This document shows positions 22,618 to 64,000 of a stretch of 64,000 nucleotides of DNA, one piece after another. The position numbers and the translations under genes are program-made. The DNA comes from Pyrocephalus nanus (Eukaryota > Chordata > Aves > Passeriformes > Tyrannidae), in contig CM076274.1 in assembly GCA_038380795.1 (NCBI GenBank), positions 19,500,027 through 19,564,026 of the forward strand, given 5' to 3'. How positions within the stretch are numbered: position 1 is the stretch's first letter; each line of letters opens with the position of its first letter. Under the pieces are notes generated by a model, which did no database searches, was not told the DNA's origin, and worked only from the letters and a program-made list of their open reading frames with translations.

Positions 22618-22731
22618 GGATGGGCTTAATTGCCATTGGTTCATTAGCCAGGTCAGGGATGAGGTTAATTGCCTATCATCCATTAGCCACTCAGAGATGG
22701 GGTTTAATACCCATTCATTCATAAGGCACCA
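22618..22731. repeat. 38-bp imperfect tandem repeat, three copies
   Basis: Copies begin at 22618, 22656 and 22694. Each carries a TTAATTGCC-like block followed by a CATTAGCC-like block. The third copy is diverged (TTTAATACCC, CATAAGGC). The unit is AT-rich compared with the GC-rich surroundings. Confidence 0.8.
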
Positions 22732-23155
22732 TCTTAACGGGTCTCTGTTCCCCCTTCACCCCCACCTCGTTCAGCCCCCGGCACACTGAGCCCTGCTGGG
22801 GCACACTCGGGTCCCTGGGGTGGTTCCCAGGACCTCCTGGCCCTGAAGCCACCTGAGCCCCAATTCTGGGGCACACCAACAGGGCTGCTCCTTCCCTGAG
22901 CTGTCTGTGGCCAGCTGGGAGCACCGACAAGATCTGAGCCTGAGCACGGCGATGTCCTGGCTCAGCTCGGGGGGCTCTGGGGGGTGTCCTGCTGTCCCTG
23001 TTGGGCAGGGATTGGGGAGCTCCCGTGGGACAGCCTGTCCCTCACCCAACGCAGGTGCCACAGGCACAGACAGCACAGTGCTTCCATCCGCTCATCACAC
23101 TGCCCATGGGACTTTCAGCCCGTTTCAATTTTCAAAGTTAAAAACAAATTTTCTT

Positions 23156-23161
23156 TTTATT
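23156..23161 (-). terminator. Candidate distal poly(A) signal of YIPF6
   Basis: Minus-strand AATAAA (plus TTTATT) with a T-rich element about 20 bases downstream. It marks a change from AT-rich to GC-rich DNA. Confidence 0.4.
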
Positions 23162-25669
23162 GATATTAAATAGATCAAAATTAAACACATACAACAACTT
23201 CGGCTGATAAACAGTATTAAAAAAAATCCTAGTAGGAAAGCAAGCCTGGTTTGTGCATCAAAAAATCAGCTGCTTCTCTGCAAAGCAGTTCAAACACTTC
23301 ATTAAAGGCAACACAGCTGCTTCTCCCTCCTTTTCTTTCCCCCTGGGAAGCACAGCAGTTGTTACCACACACATTTCCAGCACAAGCTAAGCCTCTGTTG
23401 TGGTCACAGGGATCACTCACCTGCACAGCCCCTGGGGAGGGATGGCTGTGCACCTGGGAAGGACAAGGGACATTCGGGGGGCACTCAGCACTCTGAGGTA
23501 ACACCAGTACTTTAAAGCACCACCAGCATTAATTCCAGGCATCTGCAAATACCCAGGCATTTCGCTTGCCTGAACTGGAATGTTTTGGTTGTATTTAATG
23601 TGCCCGAGTCCCATAGGCTTTGGCATCGCCCACCCACCAAGGGACAAGGTGGTTCTGTCAAAGGGGGGGCTCTGCAGGACATCCCCGAGAGGCTGAGGAA
23701 CAAATCCCAGTTTGGACTTCTTGATTTCCTGAAGTCACCTAAGAAGTTCTGTGCAATCACTCCCACTGCTGCTCCTCACTCCGTCTCTGTGCTGTTATAT
23801 TCTACTCACAGAAGGGCTCCAGTCATCATGATCTCCGAGTGGAAAGGCCCAGCTACTCCACGGCTCTTCCAGAACCAACTGGAACCAATCCTAACATCAG
23901 CTGGAGCCATGAAAACCCAGAAAGTCTGGTTTCCTTCCCAACTGCTGCCAGCTCAAACCCAGAGAGGTCAAGCCTTGAGTGACACAAACCCTCCTAGAGA
24001 TGTGGCAGCTTTAAGAGGCAATGGCTGTCATGCTAGACACTGCAGAGACAGAACCCAAGGATTTCTCTGCAACTGTGGTTAAATTCTTGTAGGAAAGAAA
24101 GATTTGGCTCAAGGAATCCCGATGTAACCATCAACAGCTTTACTATCCACTTCCCTTCAGTATTTCTTTTCAGCTTCATAAAGCTGAGCTAACTTTTAAA
24201 TGGACAAAAAAATTGCACACTTAAAAGAAAAACCACATTCCATACCAGTAATAATTTAATGGAAGCTTAAAAATTTCCCATTTCCATGGTCCCCATGTCA
24301 ATGAACCCCAACAGCTCCTCTCCAGCCCCTTGGCTCTGTCACACACAGCAGTTCATTATCCATAAATGAAAAAAATCACTTTTAATCTGCAATTTAGCAA
24401 TTTCCATCCCAACTCCCAGACATTAGCAGTGTTTACAGCACAGACTGCTCTTGTACACAGAACTATAAATTTGGAACATTCACACCTCAGCAGGACCCAC
24501 AGACCTCAGGTTCAGTCTATCTGCACAAGTGTGGGTAAAAGAACATTTTACAGCAGCTTTTTTACCCCAGATATTTCAAAGCTCTCCCCCTGGATTGCTG
24601 ACTGAGAACAATGGACAACAGGAACCATTTCTGTACAGTTTCCAAAAGCAAATCCCAGCTCTCAATCCCTGTGCCAAAATCCACCCAACCCTTGCCCACC
24701 TGTGGGTTCTCCAGATGAGGTACAAAAAGCACCTGCAGGGACTGGAGCGAGAAGCCCCCTCTCTTTCAGAAGTGTTAAGGGAAACAAAAGCCCCACAAAA
24801 CAGTGTCCAACATCTCAGGGCAAGGACAGGGGAACAAAATGCACATTTGCTCACATTTCTGTTGCTGTCCCTGTAACAACCAAAGGAACAGTCACACACA
24901 GGCAGGCGAGAACAGAGTCCATGTCCTGCTCCACAGCAGTCTCCACCTTCAGCACCATTTACTCTCCTTCCTTCAACCTGTTTTAAAACTTTGGGGCCCA
25001 AGCCCTGGTGTGGTTTGTCAGCACCAAACAGCCTGTGAAGCAAACCTCAACTTACTGCACAGAACCCCTTGTTTCTATCCTATATACACACTCTTGGTGC
25101 TCTCCAGAGAATTTTCCCTTCCCAGGTGCAGAGTGAGAGCCCGGTCCCTGCTATAAACCAATTCCAAACCAGTTCTGAGTGTTTCTGCAGGACTCCAACC
25201 TGTCCCCTGTGGTCACAGGGTCGTACCTCTCTGAGCCCTACAGACATAGGGCCAGGGTCACACAGTGCTGAAGGCATCAGGCTGGAACCCTTTCCCTGCC
25301 ACATGAAGGGATGAACACACACAGCACACAGATATGGGCAAAGGCAACTCCCTGCCATCATCTCCAATTCACTGCAAAGGGACTCAACTGGGTTTGCTGA
25401 ACTCCTGCTTCCCAGGAAAGCCCCCGGTCCCACAATGCCCCACGTGCACATCCCACCACTCCATAAGGGAATGAAAGGAGTCAGGCATATCCTTTCCCTC
25501 TCCACACATCACAGCAGTGAAGTTCTACAGTTTGATAAGGCATTTTTATCTTCAGTGAGAATCCAAGCACAGGCATGAACTCTGCCAAGTAGTGTGATCC
25601 TGTAACTTCATGTCCCAACAGCTTGGAATTCCCGATCTCCTGCTCTGTCCTCAGTCCCAGTGGGCACTG

Positions 25670-25675
25670 TTTATT
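25670..25675 (-). terminator. Candidate proximal poly(A) signal of YIPF6
   Basis: Minus-strand AATAAA lies about 230 bases after the YIPF6 stop codon. It is an alternative to the distal signal near 23156. Confidence 0.35.
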
Positions 25676-25901
25676 TTACACCAGTACAGAGCAGGGCTAA
25701 ATAAACCCCTCAGTAGCTGGACCTCAGTATCTTTCACAAAGAGGGACACACAAACGAGCACTTTTTGCAGCTCTCTGGCTTTATCCCACAGCCTGCCTTT
25801 TTACAGTATCCCTATATATAAATTAGAAAGAGATAAAGCCAAGGATTCACTGCAGCGTCCATGAAAAACTCCAGTCCGTGTCCCAGTCCCTTGGGTGGGG
25901 C

Positions 25902-26020
25902 TCACTGAGGGGTGAAGGTGAGGATCATCCAGCTGATGACGAAGTAGAAGAGGAAGATGGGGTAGACGACGAGCGCCTTGCGGTTGGGGGGCTGGCTGTC
26001 CGCCAGGAACGCCGTGGAGG
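25902..26020 (-). CDS. YIPF6: YIPF6 exon 7 (last coding exon)
   Basis: Encodes ASTAFLADSQPPNRKALVVY and the fifth helix, ending MILTFTPQ and TGA at 25904-25902. The acceptor is TCTCCGCAG. The sequence before it on the minus strand is a TG-rich microsatellite. Confidence 0.97.
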
Positions 26021-29000
26021 CTGCGGAGACACAAACAGACACACAGAGACACACAGACACACAGAGACACACACAGACACACACACAGTCAGCACAGTCC
26101 AACCCACCCAGGGCACCAACACAGCTGAGGGGCTGCACTGCAACTGCGCTGAAAGGGAAGCCAGAGCAACCCACTGCTCAAACTACGGGGTGGAATCACC
26201 AAGTACAACTCCCTTTGTCACAGAGAAAGGTAAATCACGGAATCACAAAATGGTTTGGGTTGGAACAGACTTTAAAGCCCCTCCAGTTCCAGCCCAAGTC
26301 GCTGCAAGGACTGTCCAACCTGACCATAAATGCCAATTAACATTCTGTAATGAGAGTCAGATTTACAGATTAAGAACAGGAGAAATAATGCAAATGCATC
26401 TGTATAAAATCAGCATTTTCTAATAGTATTTGTAACATAGTCACAGAACAAAACACCCAGCAGTCTTACATAGAGTTTAATATTGAATTATCATCCTGCT
26501 GCCCAAGGCATTTTGCATATGACCATGGAAATCACCAGGAGCAGAGGCAGAGACTGAACCTATGCCAGCATGAGGACTGGAAGAATTAGGGTCCAGAGGG
26601 CAAGTCCTGTGAGGAGCAGTGATGGAACTGGGGGGGGCTCAGCCTGGAGAAAAGGAGGCTCAGGGGGGACCTTCTGGCTCTGCAATCCCTGACAGGAGGG
26701 GGGAGCTGGGGGGGAAATCGGGCTCTGCTCCCAGGGAACAGGGACAGGAGGAGAGGGAACGGCCTCAGGCTGTGCCAGGGGAGGGGCAGGTTGGACATCA
26801 GGAGGAAATTCCTCATGGAAAGGGTGGTCAGGCCTTGGCAGGGGTTGCCCAGGCAGGTGATGGAGTCTCCACCCCTGGAGGTGCCCAAGGCAGGCCTGGC
26901 CGTGGCACTCAGTGCTCTGGGCTGGGGGACAGGGTGGGTCTTGGGCACAGACTGGACTCGATGGGCTGGGAGGGGTTTTCCAACCTCAGTGATCCTGGGA
27001 TTCTTTCTACAGTAGTAGAGCTGCCCAGGAAGCACCTCAGACTACATCACCCACTGGCTCTGCCCGAGGGACTGAGCACAGCACGCAGGGCACACGCAGG
27101 GTACTCACCCAGCGTGGACCACCCGAACATGGCCACGACCACGATGAGGCGGATGATGAAGCTGATGGTGCCGGCGCCCGCCAGCAGCACCAGCCTGCAC
27201 ACCAGCATGGCCACGGTGAGCGGCAGCACACAGTACCCCAGCACACACAGGCTCTGGAAGAAGGAGCTGCACAGGGACAGGGAACGGGAGAACAGCAGTC
27301 AAAGCAGGCAGTGCAGAACTCCACACACAGGAGGGTGTGAACTGCCACCAACAAACCCACTCACATGGTCCCTCCGAGGAGCTTCGAGTTGAGGGTGATG
27401 ACCACGGCACCAAACCAGATGATGACAAAGACCTCGGCAAACTGGGGCCCCCCATCGTCCTTGCTGTCTGCAGAGCCACCCTGCAGCATCCTGGGGGGAA
27501 GCAGAGAGACACAGCTGGTGTGGGGACAGACAGAAATCCTGCTGTGGGGGACAGACAGACAGAGCCCTCAGCACTGACTGAATTTTCCTAGACTGGGGAA
27601 GGTGGCAGAACAGGATCCCCACCATTTTACTAACTGGTTTCTGTACTCTGAGTACAAAGGTGTGCCTCAGTTACTTACAGACCTCACCAACATTTCCCTC
27701 CCATCAGGCAGATCCGAGACCCTAAACTCCTGGGATCCACCATCTCCTCCCGTCCCTGACCCCTGGACTAGCCTCCCTTCCCCCATCGCTCTCTGGACAC
27801 GCAGCCCTGCAGCTCCTACACCACGGTCCTGGCTGCAGCTGGGGGCAAAGTGCCTGGGACACCTTCAGCAAAACCACTCCTAGGACAGGGACCAGCAAGT
27901 GCTCACCCTTAAATCCTAAATTTAAGGATGGGAGGCGCTAATGGGCTTGAAGTGTCACAAACACATTTTATAAGAGAATCCAATGAGGCAGTGCTTGTAC
28001 AAGGCAGAGAGGGATCAGATGAGCTTGATCTCAACATGTTAATCCATTTTGAACATTTAATTTCCCAAATGCACAAAACCCCAAATCCTCCAGCAATACT
28101 CACAGAGCCAGAGAGACACACAGCACCAGTGGGCCCCACAGATCCCCTGCAAGGAGAGGGAAAACACATCACAAATATCACAGAACCATCTCAGTTCCAT
28201 TCTCCTGGGAGTGACAAAGCCTCCTTCCCAACTCCCAAGGTGCCATTTTGCACATCCCACTACCCTACAATTTCCTTATTCAGCACCTTACACCATATTC
28301 TGCACTAAAATTCATTCAAAACCCATCAGCTGCCAAAGGCCCAAGTTCTAACCCCTGGCCCAGAGCCCTGGTCACACAGTGCCTGTCCCAGCTGCTGGTC
28401 AGAGCGGGATCCCTGTCCCCCCGTGCCTGTCCCAGCTGCTGGTCAGAGTGGGATCCCTGTCCCCCTGCCCCTGTCCCCCCGTGCCTGTCCCAGCTGCTGG
28501 TTAGAGTGGGATCCCTGTCCCCCCGTGCCTGTCCCAGCTGCTGGTCAGAGCGGGATCCCTGTCCCCCTGCCCCTGTCCCCTCAGCACGTACAGTCCCTGA
28601 GGAGCGCGCTGCTCTTCCGGGGGTACATCACGTGGACAAACTTCTTCCCAACGGCCTTCAGGTCCCTCATCTGAAACACACACAGAACACTCCAACTGCC
28701 CCCTGCACAAAAGTTACAGTTCCTAGTAAAGCAGAGAGACAGAAGTAAAGGAGCAGTTATAGTAAATCAGCAAAAGGCCCAGCCCACACAGTTCTGCAGC
28801 ATCCTCTGTGACAGACATTGCCTGTTTTCTCTGCGTCCCTTAACAACCACAACACCTCGTCCTTTTCCTTAACAAACACAACATTATATCCTTTAATAAC
28901 ACCAGAATAAAAACAACAACAATATTTTCTCCTCTAGGAAAAGAAACAAAGAATCCCATCAGTCAGGAGAGTTTCCCCCAAGCTTCCTCTGAGGCCTCTG

Positions 29001-30085
29001 CCCTTGCACTGATTTCAGGATCACAGAGAAACTCTGGGGCCACAATTCAGACACTTTTTGACCCAAAGGATTTTGTTTTATATGACGAGTTGTAAAACAA
29101 TCCCCAGACTTACACCGAAGTGCAGGTCACAGGTTTTGCACAACAGCTGCCAAAGACTCTGGAAAACCCAAGTTTTACCCTGACCAGAGGCCCAGACTCA
29201 CAATCGTGTCCTTGACAGGCTCATCCAGCGTGGAGTAATCCTCATCAGGAGAGTGAGATCCCACGGGGACAGTGATCTCCCCTTCCACCGGGATGTCCTG
29301 GGATATGGACACATCCGCCAGACCTGGGAACTGAACGGATTTCAGCCTTTAGGTGGGAATACAAACCAGCTCACGTGCACCCCCGATGGGCTGGGGATGG
29401 ACACAGCCACCCCTGTGACAAAACCTTCCTGATGTGAACAGCTCAAGGCCTGACCAGGTGAGGTGCGATGTGTTTATAAATGTGTAGGAGCATTTCTCCA
29501 GTCCCTCCCATAAGCTGCTCTCTGCCCTCTTTTGGCAACAATAACTGAAGGCAGGAAGGAGCAGTTTGTGTTTTAAGTGAAGCCACAGGAACCACCTGCC
29601 TTTGGAGGGGAATGACTCCCATGGAGAACAAACCGTGGGGAGCTGCACCGACCCCCCGGCCGGGGCACGCACCGAGGCTGTGGCACAGACAGGTTTCCCC
29701 GGGCTGATTCCCCGCAGCCCGGCGGGGCGGGACAGCTCTGGGTGCCTGCAGGGGTAGGAAACAGAGCACAGCCCGGCCGGTTCTACGGCCAACACCTCGG
29801 CAGGGAGGACGACAGCTCCCAGTCCCTGCTCCTGCCTCCGTCCCTGTGCCAGGGCCCGTCCGGAGCCGCCGCCCGCCGAGGCCTCCAGACTCCGCTCCGC
29901 CCGCGCGGACCGACAGCGGGCCCTGCGAGGGGAGGGCGGGAGGGCGGCAGGGCCGAGAGCTCGCGGACACCGCCGGGCTCCCTGTTCCCCCGAGACCCCT
30001 GTCCCTCCCATCCTCCCCGTCCCCCTCTCCCCCGCTCCCGGCTCACCAGGGCTCCCCCGGCCCCGCTCCCCTCCGCCGCCGCCAT
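25902..30085 (-). CDS. YIPF6: YIPF6, Yip1-domain family member 6 (complete gene, 7 coding exons)
   Basis: YIPF6 is a five-pass membrane protein of the Golgi, one of the YIP1 family that works with Rab GTPases and their partners in ER-Golgi transport. Seven exons join in consistent phase to 230 codons plus TGA (human about 236). The N-terminal cytosolic part contains SISQDIPVEGEIT. The family DLWGP motif lies near residue 84 and GYCVLP in the third helix. Membrane helices fall at about 85-101, 113-133, 142-165, 172-190 and 210-228, and the protein ends WMILTFTPQ. The start at 30085 has a strong context (AAGATGG). OPHN1 begins 689 bp away on the other strand, so the promoter is shared. No break or missing exon was seen. 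Confidence 0.97.
26024..26090. repeat. CA/TG microsatellite forming the 3' end of YIPF6 intron 6
   Basis: The plus strand reads interrupted ACACAGAGACAC repeats. On the YIPF6 strand this is a TGTGTGTCTCTG tract that runs up to the TCTCCGCAG acceptor of exon 7, in the place of a normal polypyrimidine tract. Confidence 0.9.
26226..26330 (-). mobile_element. Short CR1 fragment, reverse orientation
   Basis: The sequence CGGAATCACAAAATGG followed by TTTGGGTTGGAACAGAC and CTTTAAAGCCCC is the reversed extreme 3' end of CR1. It lies in YIPF6 intron 6. Confidence 0.85.
26586..27013 (+). mobile_element. CR1 LINE fragment in YIPF6 intron 6
   Basis: It contains GGCTCAGCCTGGAGAAAAGG, GACATCAGGAGGAAATTCCT, GGTTGCCCAGGCAGGTGATG and the 3' end GACTCGATGGGCTGGGAGGG. 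It is a different CR1 subfamily from the copy at 2752. It is antisense to YIPF6. Confidence 0.9.
27109..27266 (-). CDS. YIPF6: YIPF6 exon 6
   Basis: Encodes SFFQSLCVLGYCVLPLTVAM through GWSTL, giving helices three and four and the GYxxLP motif of the family. It ends G|GTGAGT in phase 1. Confidence 0.96.
27365..27490 (-). CDS. YIPF6: YIPF6 exon 5
   Basis: Encodes MLQGGSADSKDDGGPQFAEV through NSKLLGGT and covers the second membrane helix. The acceptor is CCCCCCAG and the donor AT|GTGAGT. Confidence 0.96.
27491..28103 (-). other. YIPF6 intron 4
   Basis: This 613-bp GT-AG intron holds no recognised repeat or RNA gene. Confidence 0.85.
28104..28146 (-). CDS. YIPF6: YIPF6 exon 4
   Basis: A 43-base exon encoding WDLWGPLVLCVSLAL. 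It carries the DLWGP signature and most of the first membrane helix. It is bounded by CTTGCAG and CT|GTGAGT. Confidence 0.96.
28379..28581. repeat. 44/58-bp higher-order tandem repeat in YIPF6 intron 3
   Basis: Four copies start at 28379, 28423, 28481 and 28525 and contain GTCCCAGCTGCTGG and GGGATCCCTGTCCCC. Copies 2 and 4 carry an extra 14 bases (CCCTGCCCCTGTCC), giving a 102-bp higher-order period. The array ends about ten bases from the exon 3 donor. Confidence 0.9.
28592..28670 (-). CDS. YIPF6: YIPF6 exon 3
   Basis: Encodes MRDLKAVGKKFVHVMYPRKS to LLRD, residues 57-82, and ends one base into the next codon (GACT|GTACGT). This is the amphipathic segment before the first helix. A 44-bp tandem array lies about ten bases inside the following intron. 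Confidence 0.97.
28671..29201 (-). other. YIPF6 intron 2
   Basis: This 531-bp intron is AT-richer than its flanks, with short AACAAC and AATAAAA stretches near 28900. Nothing else was recognised. Confidence 0.85.
29202..29330 (-). CDS. YIPF6: YIPF6 exon 2
   Basis: Begins after CCGTTCAG and encodes FPGLADVSISQDIPVEGEIT onward to VKDTI, residues 14-56. The donor is ATT|GTGAGT. It holds the conserved cytosolic motif of the protein. The middle (GSHSPDEDY) differs from human. Confidence 0.96.
29331..30046 (-). other. YIPF6 intron 1
   Basis: This 716-bp intron merges into the shared CpG island from about 29640. It shows no recognised repeat. Confidence 0.85.
30047..30085 (-). CDS. YIPF6: YIPF6 exon 1 (coding)
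   Basis: Encodes MAAAEGSGAGGAL and ends at CTG|GTGAGC in phase 0. The human protein starts with a similarly acidic and small-residue leader before the conserved L-F-x-G-L, which matches the junction with exon 2. Confidence 0.93.
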
Positions 30086-30090
30086 CTTGG
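30078..30090 (-). promoter_or_regulatory. YY1-like site overlapping the YIPF6 start codon
   Basis: The minus strand reads CCAAGATGGCGGC across the ATG at 30085, which matches the known YY1 consensus AAGATGGCGGC. YY1 sites over the start codon are common in CpG-island genes. Occupancy is untested. Confidence 0.5.
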
Positions 30091-30117
30091 CTGCCCCGGC
30101 GACGTGGAGGGTACTTC

Positions 30118-30125
30118 TACGTCAT
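30118..30125. promoter_or_regulatory. CRE/ATF-like site
   Basis: TACGTCAT is one base from the full CRE octamer (TGACGTCA read as a TACGTCA variant). It is 33 bases upstream of the YIPF6 ATG. Confidence 0.35.
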
Positions 30126-30239
30126 CACCACGCGCCTCGCGTCACGCGCCGCCGCCGGGGTGTCCCTGGCAACGCGGGACACCGTCCCCGCCCCTCCGGC
30201 AGGGGGCGCGCTCAGACTGGCCCGCGCGGCGGCGGCAGC

Positions 30240-64000
<33,761 letters not shown>

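Larger units (their letters stand above)
23156..25901 (-). other. YIPF6: Probable 3' UTR of YIPF6
   Basis: Downstream of the YIPF6 stop the minus strand runs through AT-richer, CR1-free DNA to a canonical AATAAA at 23161-23156, followed by a T/G-rich stretch. GC-rich DNA resumes beyond it. A nearer AATAAA at 25675-25670 would give a 3' UTR of about 250 bases, so alternative polyadenylation is possible. RNA data would be needed to choose. Confidence 0.45.

Overview
This window is nuclear DNA from a vertebrate, most probably a bird. The genes are split into small exons with GT-AG introns. The dispersed repeats are short 5'-truncated pieces that read like CR1 LINEs, the typical avian retrotransposon. 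Introns are compact, CpG islands are strong, and short GC-rich minisatellites are frequent. There is no bacterial gene organisation: nearly all long open frames are chance frames in GC-rich or tandem-repeat DNA. The species cannot be named from the sequence.

Three genes are supported. Two are secure: YIPF6 on the minus strand (complete, 7 coding exons, 25902-30085) and OPHN1 (oligophrenin-1) on the plus strand (11 coding exons, 30775-63931, running off the right edge just before the RhoGAP domain). A third, STARD8, is proposed on the minus strand from one 15-codon first coding exon (14621-14665) inside a CpG island, with the rest beyond the left edge. The order STARD8-YIPF6-OPHN1 is that of human Xq12, a block known to lie on chicken chromosome 4 and songbird chromosome 4A.

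Layout: 1-14620 is the proposed first intron of STARD8, with two CpG islands that each carry a good minus-strand splice donor (about 2.35-2.75 kb and 7.05-7.78 kb) and two CR1 fragments. The STARD8 promoter is at about 14.5-14.87 kb. A 22-bp minisatellite of about 35 copies fills 15706-16499, and another CpG-rich patch lies near 18.0-18.5 kb. From about 23.15 kb to 25.9 kb is a probable long 3' UTR of YIPF6. YIPF6 and OPHN1 start head to head, with only 689 bp between their start codons. That shared CpG-rich promoter holds a 37-bp tandem array. OPHN1 has a 15.6-kb first intron and then progressively shorter introns, several with minisatellites.

Function: YIPF6 is a five-pass Golgi membrane protein. 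OPHN1 is a BAR-PH-RhoGAP protein of neurons and STARD8 is a RhoGAP-START protein, so two Rho regulators flank a Golgi trafficking gene. I found no new protein system. The most notable items are non-coding: the 37-bp CpG-dense array in the bidirectional promoter, a TG-rich microsatellite that makes up most of the 3' splice region of the last YIPF6 exon, a higher-order repeat abutting another YIPF6 splice donor, and several candidate regulatory elements.
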